Shown: positions 1 to 7,999 of the stretch, one piece after another
Numbering within the stretch: position 1 is the stretch's first letter
Layout of the letters: every line of letters starts with the position of its first letter
Assembly (NCBI GenBank): GCA_044338255.1
Contig: JBIILZ010000096.1
Location: 1-15,337 of the forward strand
DNA from: CAIUVD01 sp044338255
Lineage (GTDB): Bacteria; Planctomycetota; UBA11346
DNA: 15,337 nt
Direction of reading: 5' to 3'
The notes under the pieces: generated by a model
Told to the model about the DNA's origin: nothing
Database searches by the model: none
The model's input: only the letters and a program-made list of their open reading frames with translations
Made by a program: the position numbers and the translations under genes

Positions 1-8
1 GGGCGCAC

Positions 9-35
9 GAGCGCCGGGCACCAGCCCGGCTCTAC
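9..35 (-). repeat. GTAG-type REP hairpin
   Basis: A perfect 7-bp inverted repeat, GCCGGGC at 13-19 and GCCCGGC at 24-30, encloses a 4-nt loop. Read on the minus strand it is preceded by the tetranucleotide GTAG (35 to 32). GTAG plus a GC-rich hairpin is the layout of REP elements mobilised by RAYT (REP-associated tyrosine transposase) proteins in gammaproteobacteria. The assignment is by structure only, and no RAYT gene is present in the window. Confidence 0.55.
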
Positions 36-94
36 ATGCCTGAACTGCGGTTTGTACCGTAATTTTCAAGCCGCATGAGAATCTGACCAGACTA

Positions 95-164
95 GTCACT
101 GGTCACTGGTCCCTGGCCCCTGGTCCCTGGTCGCTGGTCCCTGGTCGCTGGTCCCTGGTCGTTC
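95..164 (+). repeat. Heptamer tandem repeat array (GTCNCTG units)
   Basis: Nine consecutive 7-bp units fit GTCCCTG, GTCGCTG or GTCACTG (one is GCCCCTG), followed by a tenth diverged unit. The unit is the reverse complement of the CAGCGAC heptamer tandemly repeated at 904-1029, so the two arrays face each other across the S23 gene. The units vary more here than in the second array, suggesting an older array. There is no spacer structure, so it is not a CRISPR. Confidence 0.9.
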
Positions 165-379
165 GCCCCCCGCTCACCCAATGGCGTTTTGTTAATCTCA
201 TTGGGGGCAAGAAAGCTTCATCGGGTTCCTAAGGAATGCGATGAATCCATCTGCGCCTGCGATGATTTCACCTGAAAAGTTCCGCTTTATTCACGGGAAA
301 ACCCGCAAGGACCAGGCTGGTGCCTGGCGCTCCCAGGGGATGCCATCACCAGCAGCCTTAACTAAATGCCATTGCCCGC
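165..379. other. Intergenic stretch with small hairpins
   Basis: No convincing gene is seen here. Two structures stand out. CCCAATG at 177-183 pairs with CATTGGG at 199-205. CCAGGC at 312-317 pairs with GCCTGG at 322-327 around a 4-nt loop. The second hairpin lies about 50 bp past the stop codon of the minus-strand S23 gene and could act as a weak terminator, but no U-run follows it, so that role is not claimed. Confidence 0.4.
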
Positions 380-721
380 TCACCCGCAGTGCCGCAGGGC
401 CGTGATCAGCGCCGAGATCTTGCGACCCAGGATGTGATTGCGGGTGAGCAGATGCGTCTGGTCGCAATCGATGATGGCCGAAAGCATTTCAATCTGTGCC
501 GACAGCTCGTCGTTGGATGCGCGAGCGATACGCAGGAAGCAGATGAATTCGGCATCGCTGCCGCGACCAGCACCTTCGACGAGGTTGCTGACGACGGATA
601 TGGCTGACCGACGGAGTTGATTGGCGAGATCGCCAAACCGTACTCCATCGCTGACCACCGCGATGTCGCGCAGTTGCTGTTGGCCGAGATGATAAATCTG
701 AAGTCCGTGAAAATTCGCCAT
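380..721 (-). CDS. Four-helix bundle protein (S23 / 23S rRNA intervening-sequence family)
   Basis: This 113-residue, all-helical protein belongs to the family first seen inside 23S rRNA intervening sequences and now widespread as stand-alone genes. Related proteins form pentameric helical bundles such as the retroelement accessory protein Avd. Their cellular role is mostly unknown. The family signature is clear near residues 45-80, where the segment around NLVEGAGRGSDAEFICFLRI matches the usual N-I-A-E-G-x-G-R-x-S pattern, and the length is normal for the family. I chose the ATG at 721 because AAGGAG sits 7 bases upstream on the minus strand and the family starts there; the longer reading back to 859 adds unlike sequence. 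The gene is flanked by inverted heptamer arrays and has a truncated paralogue at 1103-1310. Confidence 0.85.
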   Translation of the reverse strand: MANFHGLQIYHLGQQQLRDIAVVSDGVRFGDLANQLRRSAISVVSNLVEGAGRGSDAEFICFLRIARASNDELSAQIEMLSAIIDCDQTHLLTRNHILGRKISALITALRHCG

Positions 722-903
722 GGGAGGCTCCTTGTGCAACCTGCCAGATCGAACGCGCGCAGGGGTCAAGGCCGCACAGCGCCGTGCCAAAGGCACGGGC
801 AGCCTTGACGCCGAGCACGATCGATATGGTAGGTGGAACAAGGAGCCGCACCAAGTCACCCCACTAACCCGCCCGCGAAATTCCCCGTCCTACCAAAATC
901 GTC

Positions 904-1032
904 CAGCGACCAGCGACCAGCGACCAGCGACCAGCGACCAGAGACCAGCGACCAGCGACCAGCGACCAGCGACCAGAGACCAGCGACCAGCGACCAGCGA
1001 CCAGCGACCAGCGACCAGCGACCAGCGACCAG
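904..1032 (+). repeat. Heptamer tandem repeat array, 18 units of CAGCGAC
   Basis: Eighteen contiguous 7-bp units run from 904 to 1029 and end in a partial CAG. Sixteen are CAGCGAC and two (939-945 and 974-980) are CAGAGAC. A 7-bp unit keeps a 21-bp, 7-residue period in every frame, so it produces spurious long open frames, including an apparent SDQRPAT repeat. The near-perfect units suggest recent expansion by slippage. The array lies downstream of the S23 fragment and upstream of the intact S23 gene, when both are read on the minus strand. Positions 722-903, between the array and the S23 start, hold no other recognisable gene. Confidence 0.95.
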
Positions 1033-1102
1033 TTTTCGAAGCACCAAAGCTCGACTCCGGTGTACATGGTTGCTGGTCGTCACGGGAATCATCGGCGCGA
1101 GG

Positions 1103-1310
1103 TCATCCACTACACCGGTGCATCAGGCTGTTCAGCATGCGTCCTATTTGATAGGTGTGGTTGACGATCTCAGTGACTTGTTGAGCAGTAAAGAGGCCGG
1201 CATCGCCGGAGACGAGGGTGAGGGCCTGGGTCTCGGCATTGGAGCCGTCGGCGATTTTCAGAAACCGTACGCAGTCACAATCGCTGCCTCGTTCCGCACC
1301 TTCGGCGATG
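1103..1310 (-). pseudogene. Truncated four-helix bundle (S23 family) gene, 3' fragment
   Basis: The minus strand encodes about 68 residues matching the C-terminal two thirds of the S23 family. They begin at IAEGAERGSDCDCVRFLKIA and continue through helices ending in IGRMLNSLMHR before a TGA stop at 1105-1103. It is the same family as the gene at 380-721 but clearly not identical. The N-terminal helix is missing. Upstream of about 1310 the frame stays open only because it reads antisense through transposase DNA. I infer that the transposon insertion, or a later deletion, removed the 5' part. Confidence 0.7.
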
Positions 1311-1896
1311 GCGATCCGAAAACGTTCTCGGCCCAGGTGGTAAAAGTGCGTGAGCGCTTTGGTCTGAAGCGAGTCGTCTACGTTGGCGATCGTGGCATGA
1401 TCACCAATGTGCGGATTCGTGAGGATCTCGCGGTTGATGCGGGACTGGACACCAGCGACGAATATCCTGGCGAGCGTCTGGTCGTCTGCCGCTATCCGCT
1501 GCGAGCGGTCGAACGCCACCGCACACGTCAGGAATTGCTGGCAGCCACCGAGGCTGACTTGCAGGAGATCGCCGCCCGCATCACTCGCTCGCCCGGCACA
1601 AGGTCGGCAAGCATTTCGATGTCACCATCGCCGATGATGCCGGTACGTGGACGCGCAACGAAGCGCGTATCCAGCACGAAGCCGAGCTGGATGGTTTCTA
1701 CGTCATCCGGGCGAAGGTGCCTGATCCGCAACCCACGGCCTCTGATCTGGTCGCCACCTACAAAGGACTCTCAGCCGTCGAACGGGCCTTTCGCACGCGC
1801 ACGGGTGTCGACCTCATCGAGCAAAAAATTGCCGCTGCAATTCATAGCGAAAAAAGCAATCTACTATGTAAGTGCGATGAATACAACTTGTTATGA
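1310..1896 (+). pseudogene. Degenerate IS1634-family transposase remnant
   Basis: Blocks typical of IS1634-family transposases appear in order but in two frames. The first frame gives DPKTFSAQVVKVRERFGL, then VVYVGDRGMI, which carries a DDE-type catalytic Asp. It then jumps through a deletion to YPGERLVVCRYPL and ELLAATEADLQEIAARI. Near 1585 the homology moves to another frame, giving KHFDVTIADDAGTWTRNEAR, ELDGFYVIRAK and YKGLSAVERAFRT. The N-terminal catalytic region and the C-terminal end are gone, and homology fades after about 1800. The second frame stops at TGA 1894-1896, overlapping the cas6 ATG at 1893. The element is inactive, and no terminal inverted repeats are visible. Its left edge abuts the S23 fragment. 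Confidence 0.85.
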
Positions 1897-2831
1897 CAAT
1901 GCATCTATGCTATGGACAATGGTCAATGTCGTGTCGCACCAACGAATCTCATGTACCTCTCGTGGTCACCTCCATTGATTGGTGTCTCCGCGCAACCAAG
2001 CACGGCACGATGCCACCCTGGAAAGGCAGCACCCTGCGTGGGGCAATCGGCTGGGCCTTGGCCCGCGTCGCGGCTGGCGCACCGGCACCACTTTGGCCTG
2101 GACTCGCGTCGCACACCACCTTCTGCGATGCACTCTTCGCGCCACAGACAGCCTGGGCGGATCAGCAGGCCGGCACCGCTTGGCATCTGCAGTGCGCAGA
2201 TACCCAAACCACCATGGTTGTTGGGTCCACCCTCAGCGGTCGATTCCTCTGTTTTGGTGAATGGCCGGCCTGGCTGATGGGCATTTGGATGGAGGTATTT
2301 TATGATGCCGTCGCCCACGGCTTCGGCGTGCATGCACCATCATTCGAGGTGGCCCATTGTGCCGTCCGCCCTGAGTCGTGGCTACCTATCCCAACGAACC
2401 CCACGAGTTGCACCATCACCACCTTGACCTCGTGCCGACTCCAGGATCGGGGCCAGGAATGCACTCAACTTTCAGCACCTGCCATTGCCCGCAGTGTTCT
2501 ACGCCGCTGGCGGCAGACACATCGCCAGCTCCTTGGCTGCGAACCATTACTGTCCTCCAGCTACCCGGAACTCAGTGCTGCCTGTGACGCCTTGACCAGC
2601 AACGACGCCGCAACCCCGACCACCATCGCCCGCTGGTCGAATCGCCAACACCGCGCTATCGATATGCCTGGCCTCACCGGCACCATCACCATCACCGGCC
2701 CAATCCTGCCTATCCTCGCCCCCATCCTCGCCCAAGCCCCCTTGCTGCACATCGGCAAACAGCCGAATTTTGGATTGGGGCAGGTTGACGTGGCGTGGAC
2801 TAATGAACTGAAATCTGTGGAGATACTATGA
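1893..2831 (+). CDS. cas6: Cas6-family pre-crRNA processing endoribonuclease
   Basis: This RAMP-fold protein of up to 312 residues probably cuts repeat-containing precursor RNA to make crRNAs for the Cmr complex. Two family signatures are visible. The N-terminal PPWKGSTLRGAIG (residues 41-53) is the Cas6 P-x-x-K-G-S-x-x-R-G motif. The C-terminal LLHIGKQPNFGLGQ (about 284-297) is the Gly-rich loop of the Cas6_C domain, preceded by LTGTITITG. I could not assign a catalytic His. The start is uncertain: ATG 1893 overlaps the stop of the transposase remnant and has no obvious ribosome site, while ATG 1926 would leave about 10 residues before the first strand. The stop overlaps the cmr1 start as ATGA (2828-2831). 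It could instead be a divergent RAMP of another class, but the context favours Cas6. Confidence 0.82.
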   Translation: MTMHLCYGQWSMSCRTNESHVPLVVTSIDWCLRATKHGTMPPWKGSTLRGAIGWALARVAAGAPAPLWPGLASHTTFCDALFAPQTAWADQQAGTAWHLQCADTQTTMVVGSTLSGRFLCFGEWPAWLMGIWMEVFYDAVAHGFGVHAPSFEVAHCAVRPESWLPIPTNPTSCTITTLTSCRLQDRGQECTQLSAPAIARSVLRRWRQTHRQLLGCEPLLSSSYPELSAACDALTSNDAATPTTIARWSNRQHRAIDMPGLTGTITITGPILPILAPILAQAPLLHIGKQPNFGLGQVDVAWTNELKSVEIL

Positions 2832-4084
2832 GCACGATCCTTGATCTCGTTGCCCGCACCGGCACCCCGTTGCAACCAAGTACGGTGAAGCCCATCACCT
2901 GCACGGTTGAGGTGGTGACGCCGATGTTTTTGGCGGGGGCGGATAATCGTGCCCAAAGGGAGGAGCGAAGGGAGATTGTTCAAGAAATGGTGCCCAGCAA
3001 AGACATTGCCCATGAGGGACTGCGTGCGACCTCAGTAAAAGCGGCATTACGATTTTGGTGGCGCGCCGGAGTGGATCCCACTGTTGGCGTCACAGAACTA
3101 GCTCGTCGCGAAGCTGCATTATTTGGTAGCATCGCAGGCAGTGACAACGACATCGATGGGCAGGGGTTGACTGTGCGAACCCAAACGCTTCCGGGATGGG
3201 ACGCCGAGCCACCGGGTGATATTGGCTCGCAAAATTTCAGGGAACTTAGCTACCTCGCGTACGGATGTGCTGATCTCAATAAGGCACTTCGTCCTGCCAT
3301 TAAATCTGGGTCCAAGGCGATTATTGATCTATTGCCTCGGCAGGCTGTGCACCAAACCGATATTCAGTCAGCATTGGAACGCTGGCTGCTATTTGGCAAC
3401 ATGGGTGCCAAATCACGGCGTGGATGGGGTGCCCTGAGCGACGGCCGCTGGAATACCTATAGTGCACTTGAGTCAGCCATAAAAAAATACCTTCTGCCTG
3501 CGACATCCATCCTCCCTGATTGGTCTTCAATGCACGGGGCCTCGGTGATGATCAAGGATATTGGTCCAGGTTCATGGGCGTTCGCGCTAAATGAATTAGG
3601 TCGGACATTTCACCAATTTCGAAAGGACCTGGGATCGGACATCATTGGCTTTAGCCCAAAGAAATTGGCCCAGGACCCGGGCAAGGATCACGACCGAATT
3701 TACAACTGGCTCAACGACAATGGTATGAAGGACCCGCGTGTTGGGGACAAGACAGACACCTTGCCTGATCGCGCTGGTTTTGGGCTGCCCTATCCGCTTC
3801 AATTCAGCAGCATGGGCAATGCCAAGGTTTCGCTTGAGCCAGCCTTTGAAAAGAAAGGCGGACGTCGCGCCTCGCCCGTGATCTTCCGTGTGCACCGCTG
3901 CAATGATCGCTGGTATGGCCTCGTGACGATTCTTGCAGGGCGCTTTTTACCAGAAAACACGAAAGTACGAGTCACGACCAGAGCCCGTCCAGATGCAATC
4001 CTGACCATACCTGCCAAGCCGCAGGTCCTCGCCGATTTTGCAGCCTATTTGACCGCCCACGAATTTGCCCGGATCACCCCATGA
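2828..4084 (+). CDS. cmr1: Type III-B RAMP protein Cmr1
   Basis: Cmr1 (418 residues) caps the 3' side of the Cmr effector complex near Cmr6 and helps position target RNA. Recognisable features are the opening strand TCTVEVVTPMFLAGADN (around residues 25-40), the Cmr1 hallmark LRATSVKAALRFWWRA (65-80), and the second RAMP Gly-rich segment MGAKSRRGWGAL (about 192-203). Its length is in the usual range. Translation is probably coupled on both sides: the start overlaps the cas6 stop, and its stop overlaps the cas10 start (ATGA, 4081-4084). No truncation or missing motif is seen. Confidence 0.93.
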   Translation: MSTILDLVARTGTPLQPSTVKPITCTVEVVTPMFLAGADNRAQREERREIVQEMVPSKDIAHEGLRATSVKAALRFWWRAGVDPTVGVTELARREAALFGSIAGSDNDIDGQGLTVRTQTLPGWDAEPPGDIGSQNFRELSYLAYGCADLNKALRPAIKSGSKAIIDLLPRQAVHQTDIQSALERWLLFGNMGAKSRRGWGALSDGRWNTYSALESAIKKYLLPATSILPDWSSMHGASVMIKDIGPGSWAFALNELGRTFHQFRKDLGSDIIGFSPKKLAQDPGKDHDRIYNWLNDNGMKDPRVGDKTDTLPDRAGFGLPYPLQFSSMGNAKVSLEPAFEKKGGRRASPVIFRVHRCNDRWYGLVTILAGRFLPENTKVRVTTRARPDAILTIPAKPQVLADFAAYLTAHEFARITP

Positions 4085-6894
4085 CCACTCCCAATGACCA
4101 CTGGATCGACTGCATCCGCGCCTTTTTGCATGATCCGCCGGACAAGGCCCTGGACATAAAGGGGCATGAACTGCGCGCGGCTCGCTACCAAAATGCCGCG
4201 TTCGATGTGCCGGGCGAACCGGTGCGCGCTGGGGCGGTTAAGCCCGCGGATTGGCTAGCTTCGGCCATTGAACGCTTGCCGCTGCCCAAGGGCACGCTGC
4301 GCGACTGCGATGGCAACCCACTGGATCCGATCCTAGAACAGCCGTTCAACCGCATTCCCCGTGATCAGTTATGCCGCACCAGTCCGATCGACGGCAGCGA
4401 TCTGACCAATGACACCATGAGTCTGCGTCAGGCCCAGAATCTAACGGCCTCTGCTGTCGATCAGCGCGAGGCTATTATCCGCGCTGTGGCTCAGGCGAAC
4501 CCGGACCATCGGCTGCGCGCTCTGGCGCTGTGGCGTTTAATACCTGAACGGCTCCCGCATGTGTGCGCGTTGCCCGGTGATACGCGGCTGACTGATCACA
4601 GCATCATCGACCACGCCGACGCGGCGATGGCTGCCTGTGCCGCGCTGCGTTTGGCTCGCGACGAGCGGACTGAAGTCCGCGCTCCATCCGAGGACGCCCA
4701 TGCAGTGGAGCGCGCTCTATCGAAGGAGGATACCCAAGATTCCTTGGAGCGCGGACTTCAGTCCGCCTCGCACGTACCAACCCAATCAGCCAGCTTGTTA
4801 ACGTTCTCGCTGGGCCCAGTGCAGTCATTCATCGTCCAGGGGCGCAGTCTACGCGACCTGTGGACCGGCAGTTACCTGCTGAGTTGGTTGACCTTTCACG
4901 CGATGACCCCGATCCTGGCCGAGCTGGGGCCATGGTGCATCACCAGCCCAGGCTTGCGCGGCAATCCATTGTGTGATTGGTGGCTGAGCCAACAGCAGGT
5001 ACGTGATGAACACGGAACCATGATCGAAGCTGGACAGGGCCTCACATGCGCGGGCATTCCCAACACTTTCACCGCGTTGGTGCCTACGGCGATGGCAACG
5101 GCATTGCAACAGCGCGTCAAAGACGCCTGTGCCGCCGCTTGGCAGCAGATTTGCCATGCTGCTCACACCCAGCTACAGGACTGCTGGGGCACCGACTGGG
5201 ATGAGGGCTGGCAAGCACAATGCGACGACGTCTGGGACATGCGCTGCGTTACCCAGTCCGTGCTCACCGTGACTAACAGCGGCAACGTGAGTGAGGCGAC
5301 TGCCGAGTTGCGTACCTTGTACCAGCGCCTCATCGGGGAACTGCCACAATCCGTAACGGATGCCTCGACCATCGCGGCGGCTTTGGCCAAGGCCAAGTTA
5401 TCACCTGGCTATGTCAGTGAATCAGGTCAGGGCCTGTGGCCGCTGGCCAATGACCTGACCCAACGCCTACTGGCAGCCGACAAGCGCGCGCGGCAGGTCC
5501 CGGCCCATGCACCGAGCAGCGACACGCGCGAGAAATGTGCTTTGTTCGCTGGCTATGCCGTAATGGGGCCACTGGGCGATACCCGCGCCAACAAAACGTG
5601 GTGGGCAGACCATGTGAATCTGGTGCCTGGGCGGCTCGCTGGGCGATTGCGCAGTAGCGAACGACTGTCAGCCCCCGGCTTGGTGAAGCGTTTTGCGTAC
5701 GGCGCGTTTTTTCGCAACCTTGTACGCGTTGATTTTCAAGACACCCGTGAAGTTGCATTTGGCGATTGGGTGGCGCGTCTACGCGCCACCCCGCATGGGG
5801 TACTGCATTGGAACAACTGGCACCAAACGGTAGCAGGCATTAATCGGCGGTCCGCAGACGAAACTGATCAACGCTGGGCCGACCACGATCTGCTTGATGA
5901 AGGCAGCATGGTGGCTGCACATTGGGTGCATGCTGACGCCGATGAGAAGTCTCAAGGCACTGAACTGAAAAAAGCCCGTAGCGAACGCGCCAAGCTTGTC
6001 GCCCGAGGCACCAGTGCCGGGCTGCCCGATCCACGTCCCTATTACGCCGTGCTGGTGGCTGATGGTGACAATATGGGTGCGATCTTGCGCGGCGAAAAAG
6101 GCCCCCGTTTCGATCAAGCCTATCACCCGCTGATGTTGGCGAAGCTGCGCGAAATCGGACTGTCGTCACAGGTTTTGAGCGGTGTCCGGCCGCAAGGCAT
6201 GGCCGCGCAACTGGCCTTCAGTCGGCATCTGGGCGAATTCACCCGCCAGGCGAGTGACACCATTACCAAGCATCGGGGCACCTGCGTCTATGCGGGCGGC
6301 GACGATGTATTGGCGGTGCTGCCCGTGGCCAACGCGCTCACCGCTGCGGCCGATCTGGCGCAGGATTTTGCCACCTATGTCCCAGGGGCAACCCTGTCGG
6401 CAGGACTGGCCATCGTCCATTGTCAGGAGGATTTGCGCGTGGCGATTGAGGCCGCTCGTGGAGCTGAACAACTCGCCAAGCAGTCTGGAAAAAATTGTCT
6501 GGGTTGCGCCATCGTGCGGCGTAGCGGCGACACCAATCAGGCAGTGACGGCCTGGCCGCTGGTGCGTGATTGGCAACGCGCCTCGGGACTGCTGGCAGAT
6601 CGTTCTGACCGCTGGGTACACCACCTGTTGTCTGAACGCGACACCCTGCGCCATCTGCCCGCTGAGGCAGTGTGGGCGCGTATCCGCCATCTGTTGCTGC
6701 ACGGCGAAGAAGGCGGCCGCGTGGGAAAAGACCTGGGTGGCTTGTTCGACCGCATCCGCGCCGCCTGGGGCGATTTTGCAGCCGACCGCGAACGCGGATT
6801 TGATGACGCCACGCGCATCGACCAATTCCTTACTTGGTGCCAGCACGCTGCGTGGCTGGCCCGCTTCCAGATGACCGACAAGGCCCAGCCATGA
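4081..6894 (+). CDS. cas10: Cas10 (Cmr2), cOA-synthesising large subunit
   Basis: This is the 937-residue signature subunit of type III-B. It starts with an HD-like region containing FLHDPPDKAL (H17-D18), followed by DTRLTDHSIIDHADAAMAA (about 171-189). The first palm-like domain opens with LTFSLGPVQSFIVQGRSLRD (near 240-259). The second palm has ADGDNMG (660-666) and the cyclase motif GGDD (739-742), both intact, so it should polymerise ATP into cyclic oligoadenylate when the complex binds target RNA. That fits the two CARF effectors downstream. Residues about 195-229 are encoded by an inverted REP pair inserted in frame between the HD-like and palm regions, an oddity in an otherwise normal gene. 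Start and stop both overlap their neighbours as ATGA. Confidence 0.96.
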   Translation: MTTPNDHWIDCIRAFLHDPPDKALDIKGHELRAARYQNAAFDVPGEPVRAGAVKPADWLASAIERLPLPKGTLRDCDGNPLDPILEQPFNRIPRDQLCRTSPIDGSDLTNDTMSLRQAQNLTASAVDQREAIIRAVAQANPDHRLRALALWRLIPERLPHVCALPGDTRLTDHSIIDHADAAMAACAALRLARDERTEVRAPSEDAHAVERALSKEDTQDSLERGLQSASHVPTQSASLLTFSLGPVQSFIVQGRSLRDLWTGSYLLSWLTFHAMTPILAELGPWCITSPGLRGNPLCDWWLSQQQVRDEHGTMIEAGQGLTCAGIPNTFTALVPTAMATALQQRVKDACAAAWQQICHAAHTQLQDCWGTDWDEGWQAQCDDVWDMRCVTQSVLTVTNSGNVSEATAELRTLYQRLIGELPQSVTDASTIAAALAKAKLSPGYVSESGQGLWPLANDLTQRLLAADKRARQVPAHAPSSDTREKCALFAGYAVMGPLGDTRANKTWWADHVNLVPGRLAGRLRSSERLSAPGLVKRFAYGAFFRNLVRVDFQDTREVAFGDWVARLRATPHGVLHWNNWHQTVAGINRRSADETDQRWADHDLLDEGSMVAAHWVHADADEKSQGTELKKARSERAKLVARGTSAGLPDPRPYYAVLVADGDNMGAILRGEKGPRFDQAYHPLMLAKLREIGLSSQVLSGVRPQGMAAQLAFSRHLGEFTRQASDTITKHRGTCVYAGGDDVLAVLPVANALTAAADLAQDFATYVPGATLSAGLAIVHCQEDLRVAIEAARGAEQLAKQSGKNCLGCAIVRRSGDTNQAVTAWPLVRDWQRASGLLADRSDRWVHHLLSERDTLRHLPAEAVWARIRHLLLHGEEGGRVGKDLGGLFDRIRAAWGDFAADRERGFDDATRIDQFLTWCQHAAWLARFQMTDKAQP
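4665..4766. repeat. Inverted REP pair (BIME-like) inside cas10
   Basis: Two 21-bp REP copies lie head to head. The first (4665-4685) is on the minus strand with its GGAG head at 4685-4682. The second (4746-4766) is on the plus strand with GGAG at 4746-4749. Each has a 7-bp stem GCGGACT/AGTCCGC around a 2-nt loop. The 60-bp interior includes GGAGCGCG at 4707-4714, possibly a decayed third head. The same REP occurs as a pair at 15279-15337. The insertion keeps the cas10 frame and adds roughly 34 residues without stops. Confidence 0.85.
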
Positions 6895-7961
6895 CCCTCG
6901 CCCTGCTCATCGAACCACTGGACCTGCTCTTTTGCCGCGATGGTCGGCCGATCGTCGCTGGCGAAGGGGCCGCAGCGGGCAGCGCATTGCCCAGTCCGCA
7001 AGTGATGGCAGGCGCCATCCGCAGCGCGTTGCTGCGGCAACGGGGCCACCTGCCTGGTGATGGCACCCGACCACAGCAAGCGCATCTCGATGCCGTGATC
7101 CAGGTCCGGATACGCGGGCCGTTACTGGCGGACATGGACAGCAAAACGCCTTACATCCCCATGCCCGCTGATGTGGTCGGTGAGAAGCCGAAGCACGGAC
7201 ACGTGGGTGGCCCGCGTGATCGCTTGCGCCCAACTTCGGGCATCCCCGGCTGGCAGGCACCCGGCGACGCGCCGCACGCGCTCGCCATGTGGCCCACGCC
7301 CGAACGTAGCGTGACCACCCAACCGCAACCAGAACGCCACCGCGCAGGTGAAAAAGCTGCCCAAAGTGGCTACCTGACCTGGGCCGGTTTTTCAGCGTGG
7401 GCGGCGGGCCAGATCCCCTCGCAAGCGCAGACCGTGACGAGTTCCCACCTATGGACCACCGAGACCAGGACCCAAGTCGGCCTGAAACCGGATCAGGCCA
7501 CTGCCGAAGACGGCGTGCTGTTCACCACGCGCTACTTGCGCCTGTGCCAGGGCATCGGTTTCTATGTCGAGGTCGAGGGTGCTGACGATCTGCCCGCCGT
7601 ACCATTCAGTCTATTGCTGGGAGGTGATCGCCGACAGGTGCGGGCCACCCGTATCGCACCGGTGACGTGGCCCTCCGGCGGCACCGTGGCGATGGCCCTG
7701 ACCCCGACACTGTTGCCCAAAGACCGCTGCCCAGAGTCGTGGCAGCCACATTGCCGCGGTCTGCTCATCCCTGGAGCGGATCCCATATCCGGCTGGGACA
7801 TGGCAGCCAATCACGGGCAGGGCGCACCACGCCCGACACGCTGGGCGATCCGGGCCGGGGCCGTGTGGTGCCTGGATGATCAGTCACCTGTATCAAGCGC
7901 CATCGGCGACGAAACCGCCAGCGGATTCGGCTGGATCGCCACCGGTCGCGCGCCGCGCTGA
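6891..7961 (+). CDS. cmr3: Type III-B RAMP protein Cmr3
   Basis: Cmr3 (356 residues) pairs with Cas10 at the base of the complex and binds the 5' handle of the crRNA. The N-terminus reads LLIEPLDLLFCRDGRPI (residues 5-21), the Cmr3 motif with Asp11 and R16-D17-G18-R19. It is followed by LPSPQVMAGAIRSALLRQRG, the family's P-x-P-x-x-x-G-A-I-R segment. A Gly-rich C-terminal motif, ASGFGWIATG, closes the fold. I chose ATG 6891 because it starts exactly at this conserved N-terminus and overlaps the cas10 stop as ATGA; an upstream ATG at 6834 lies wholly inside cas10. A 38-bp gap separates it from cmr4. Confidence 0.93.
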   Translation: MTLALLIEPLDLLFCRDGRPIVAGEGAAAGSALPSPQVMAGAIRSALLRQRGHLPGDGTRPQQAHLDAVIQVRIRGPLLADMDSKTPYIPMPADVVGEKPKHGHVGGPRDRLRPTSGIPGWQAPGDAPHALAMWPTPERSVTTQPQPERHRAGEKAAQSGYLTWAGFSAWAAGQIPSQAQTVTSSHLWTTETRTQVGLKPDQATAEDGVLFTTRYLRLCQGIGFYVEVEGADDLPAVPFSLLLGGDRRQVRATRIAPVTWPSGGTVAMALTPTLLPKDRCPESWQPHCRGLLIPGADPISGWDMAANHGQGAPRPTRWAIRAGAVWCLDDQSPVSSAIGDETASGFGWIATGRAPR

Positions 7962-7999
7962 CCCTCATCAAATTTACTCAATCTCGCCAGGACTATACC

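Noticed and set aside
312..327. CCAGGC/GCCTGG hairpin as a terminator for the S23 gene
   Set aside because: It has a short stem and no T-run on the relevant strand.
722..859. Upstream extension of the S23 gene
   Set aside because: The added 46 residues are unlike the family, and a good ribosome site precedes ATG 721.
904..1032. Tandem array considered as a CRISPR
   Set aside because: The units are 7 bp and contiguous, with no unique spacers.
1103..1519. Minus-strand frame of 138 codons as a full gene
   Set aside because: Only the last 68 or so residues match the S23 family; the first 70 are antisense to transposase.
1888..1916. TTGTTA, 17 bp, TATGGA as a cas6 promoter
   Set aside because: The spacing is right but the -10 box matches only three of six positions, and it would start transcription next to ATG 1926.
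833..1978. Long plus-strand open frame of 381 codons
   Set aside because: It joins the heptamer array, DNA antisense to the S23 fragment, part of the transposase remnant and out-of-frame DNA. Only the transposase part resembles a protein.
6834..6890. Longer start for cmr3
   Set aside because: It lies within cas10, and the conserved N-terminus begins at 6891 with an ATGA overlap.
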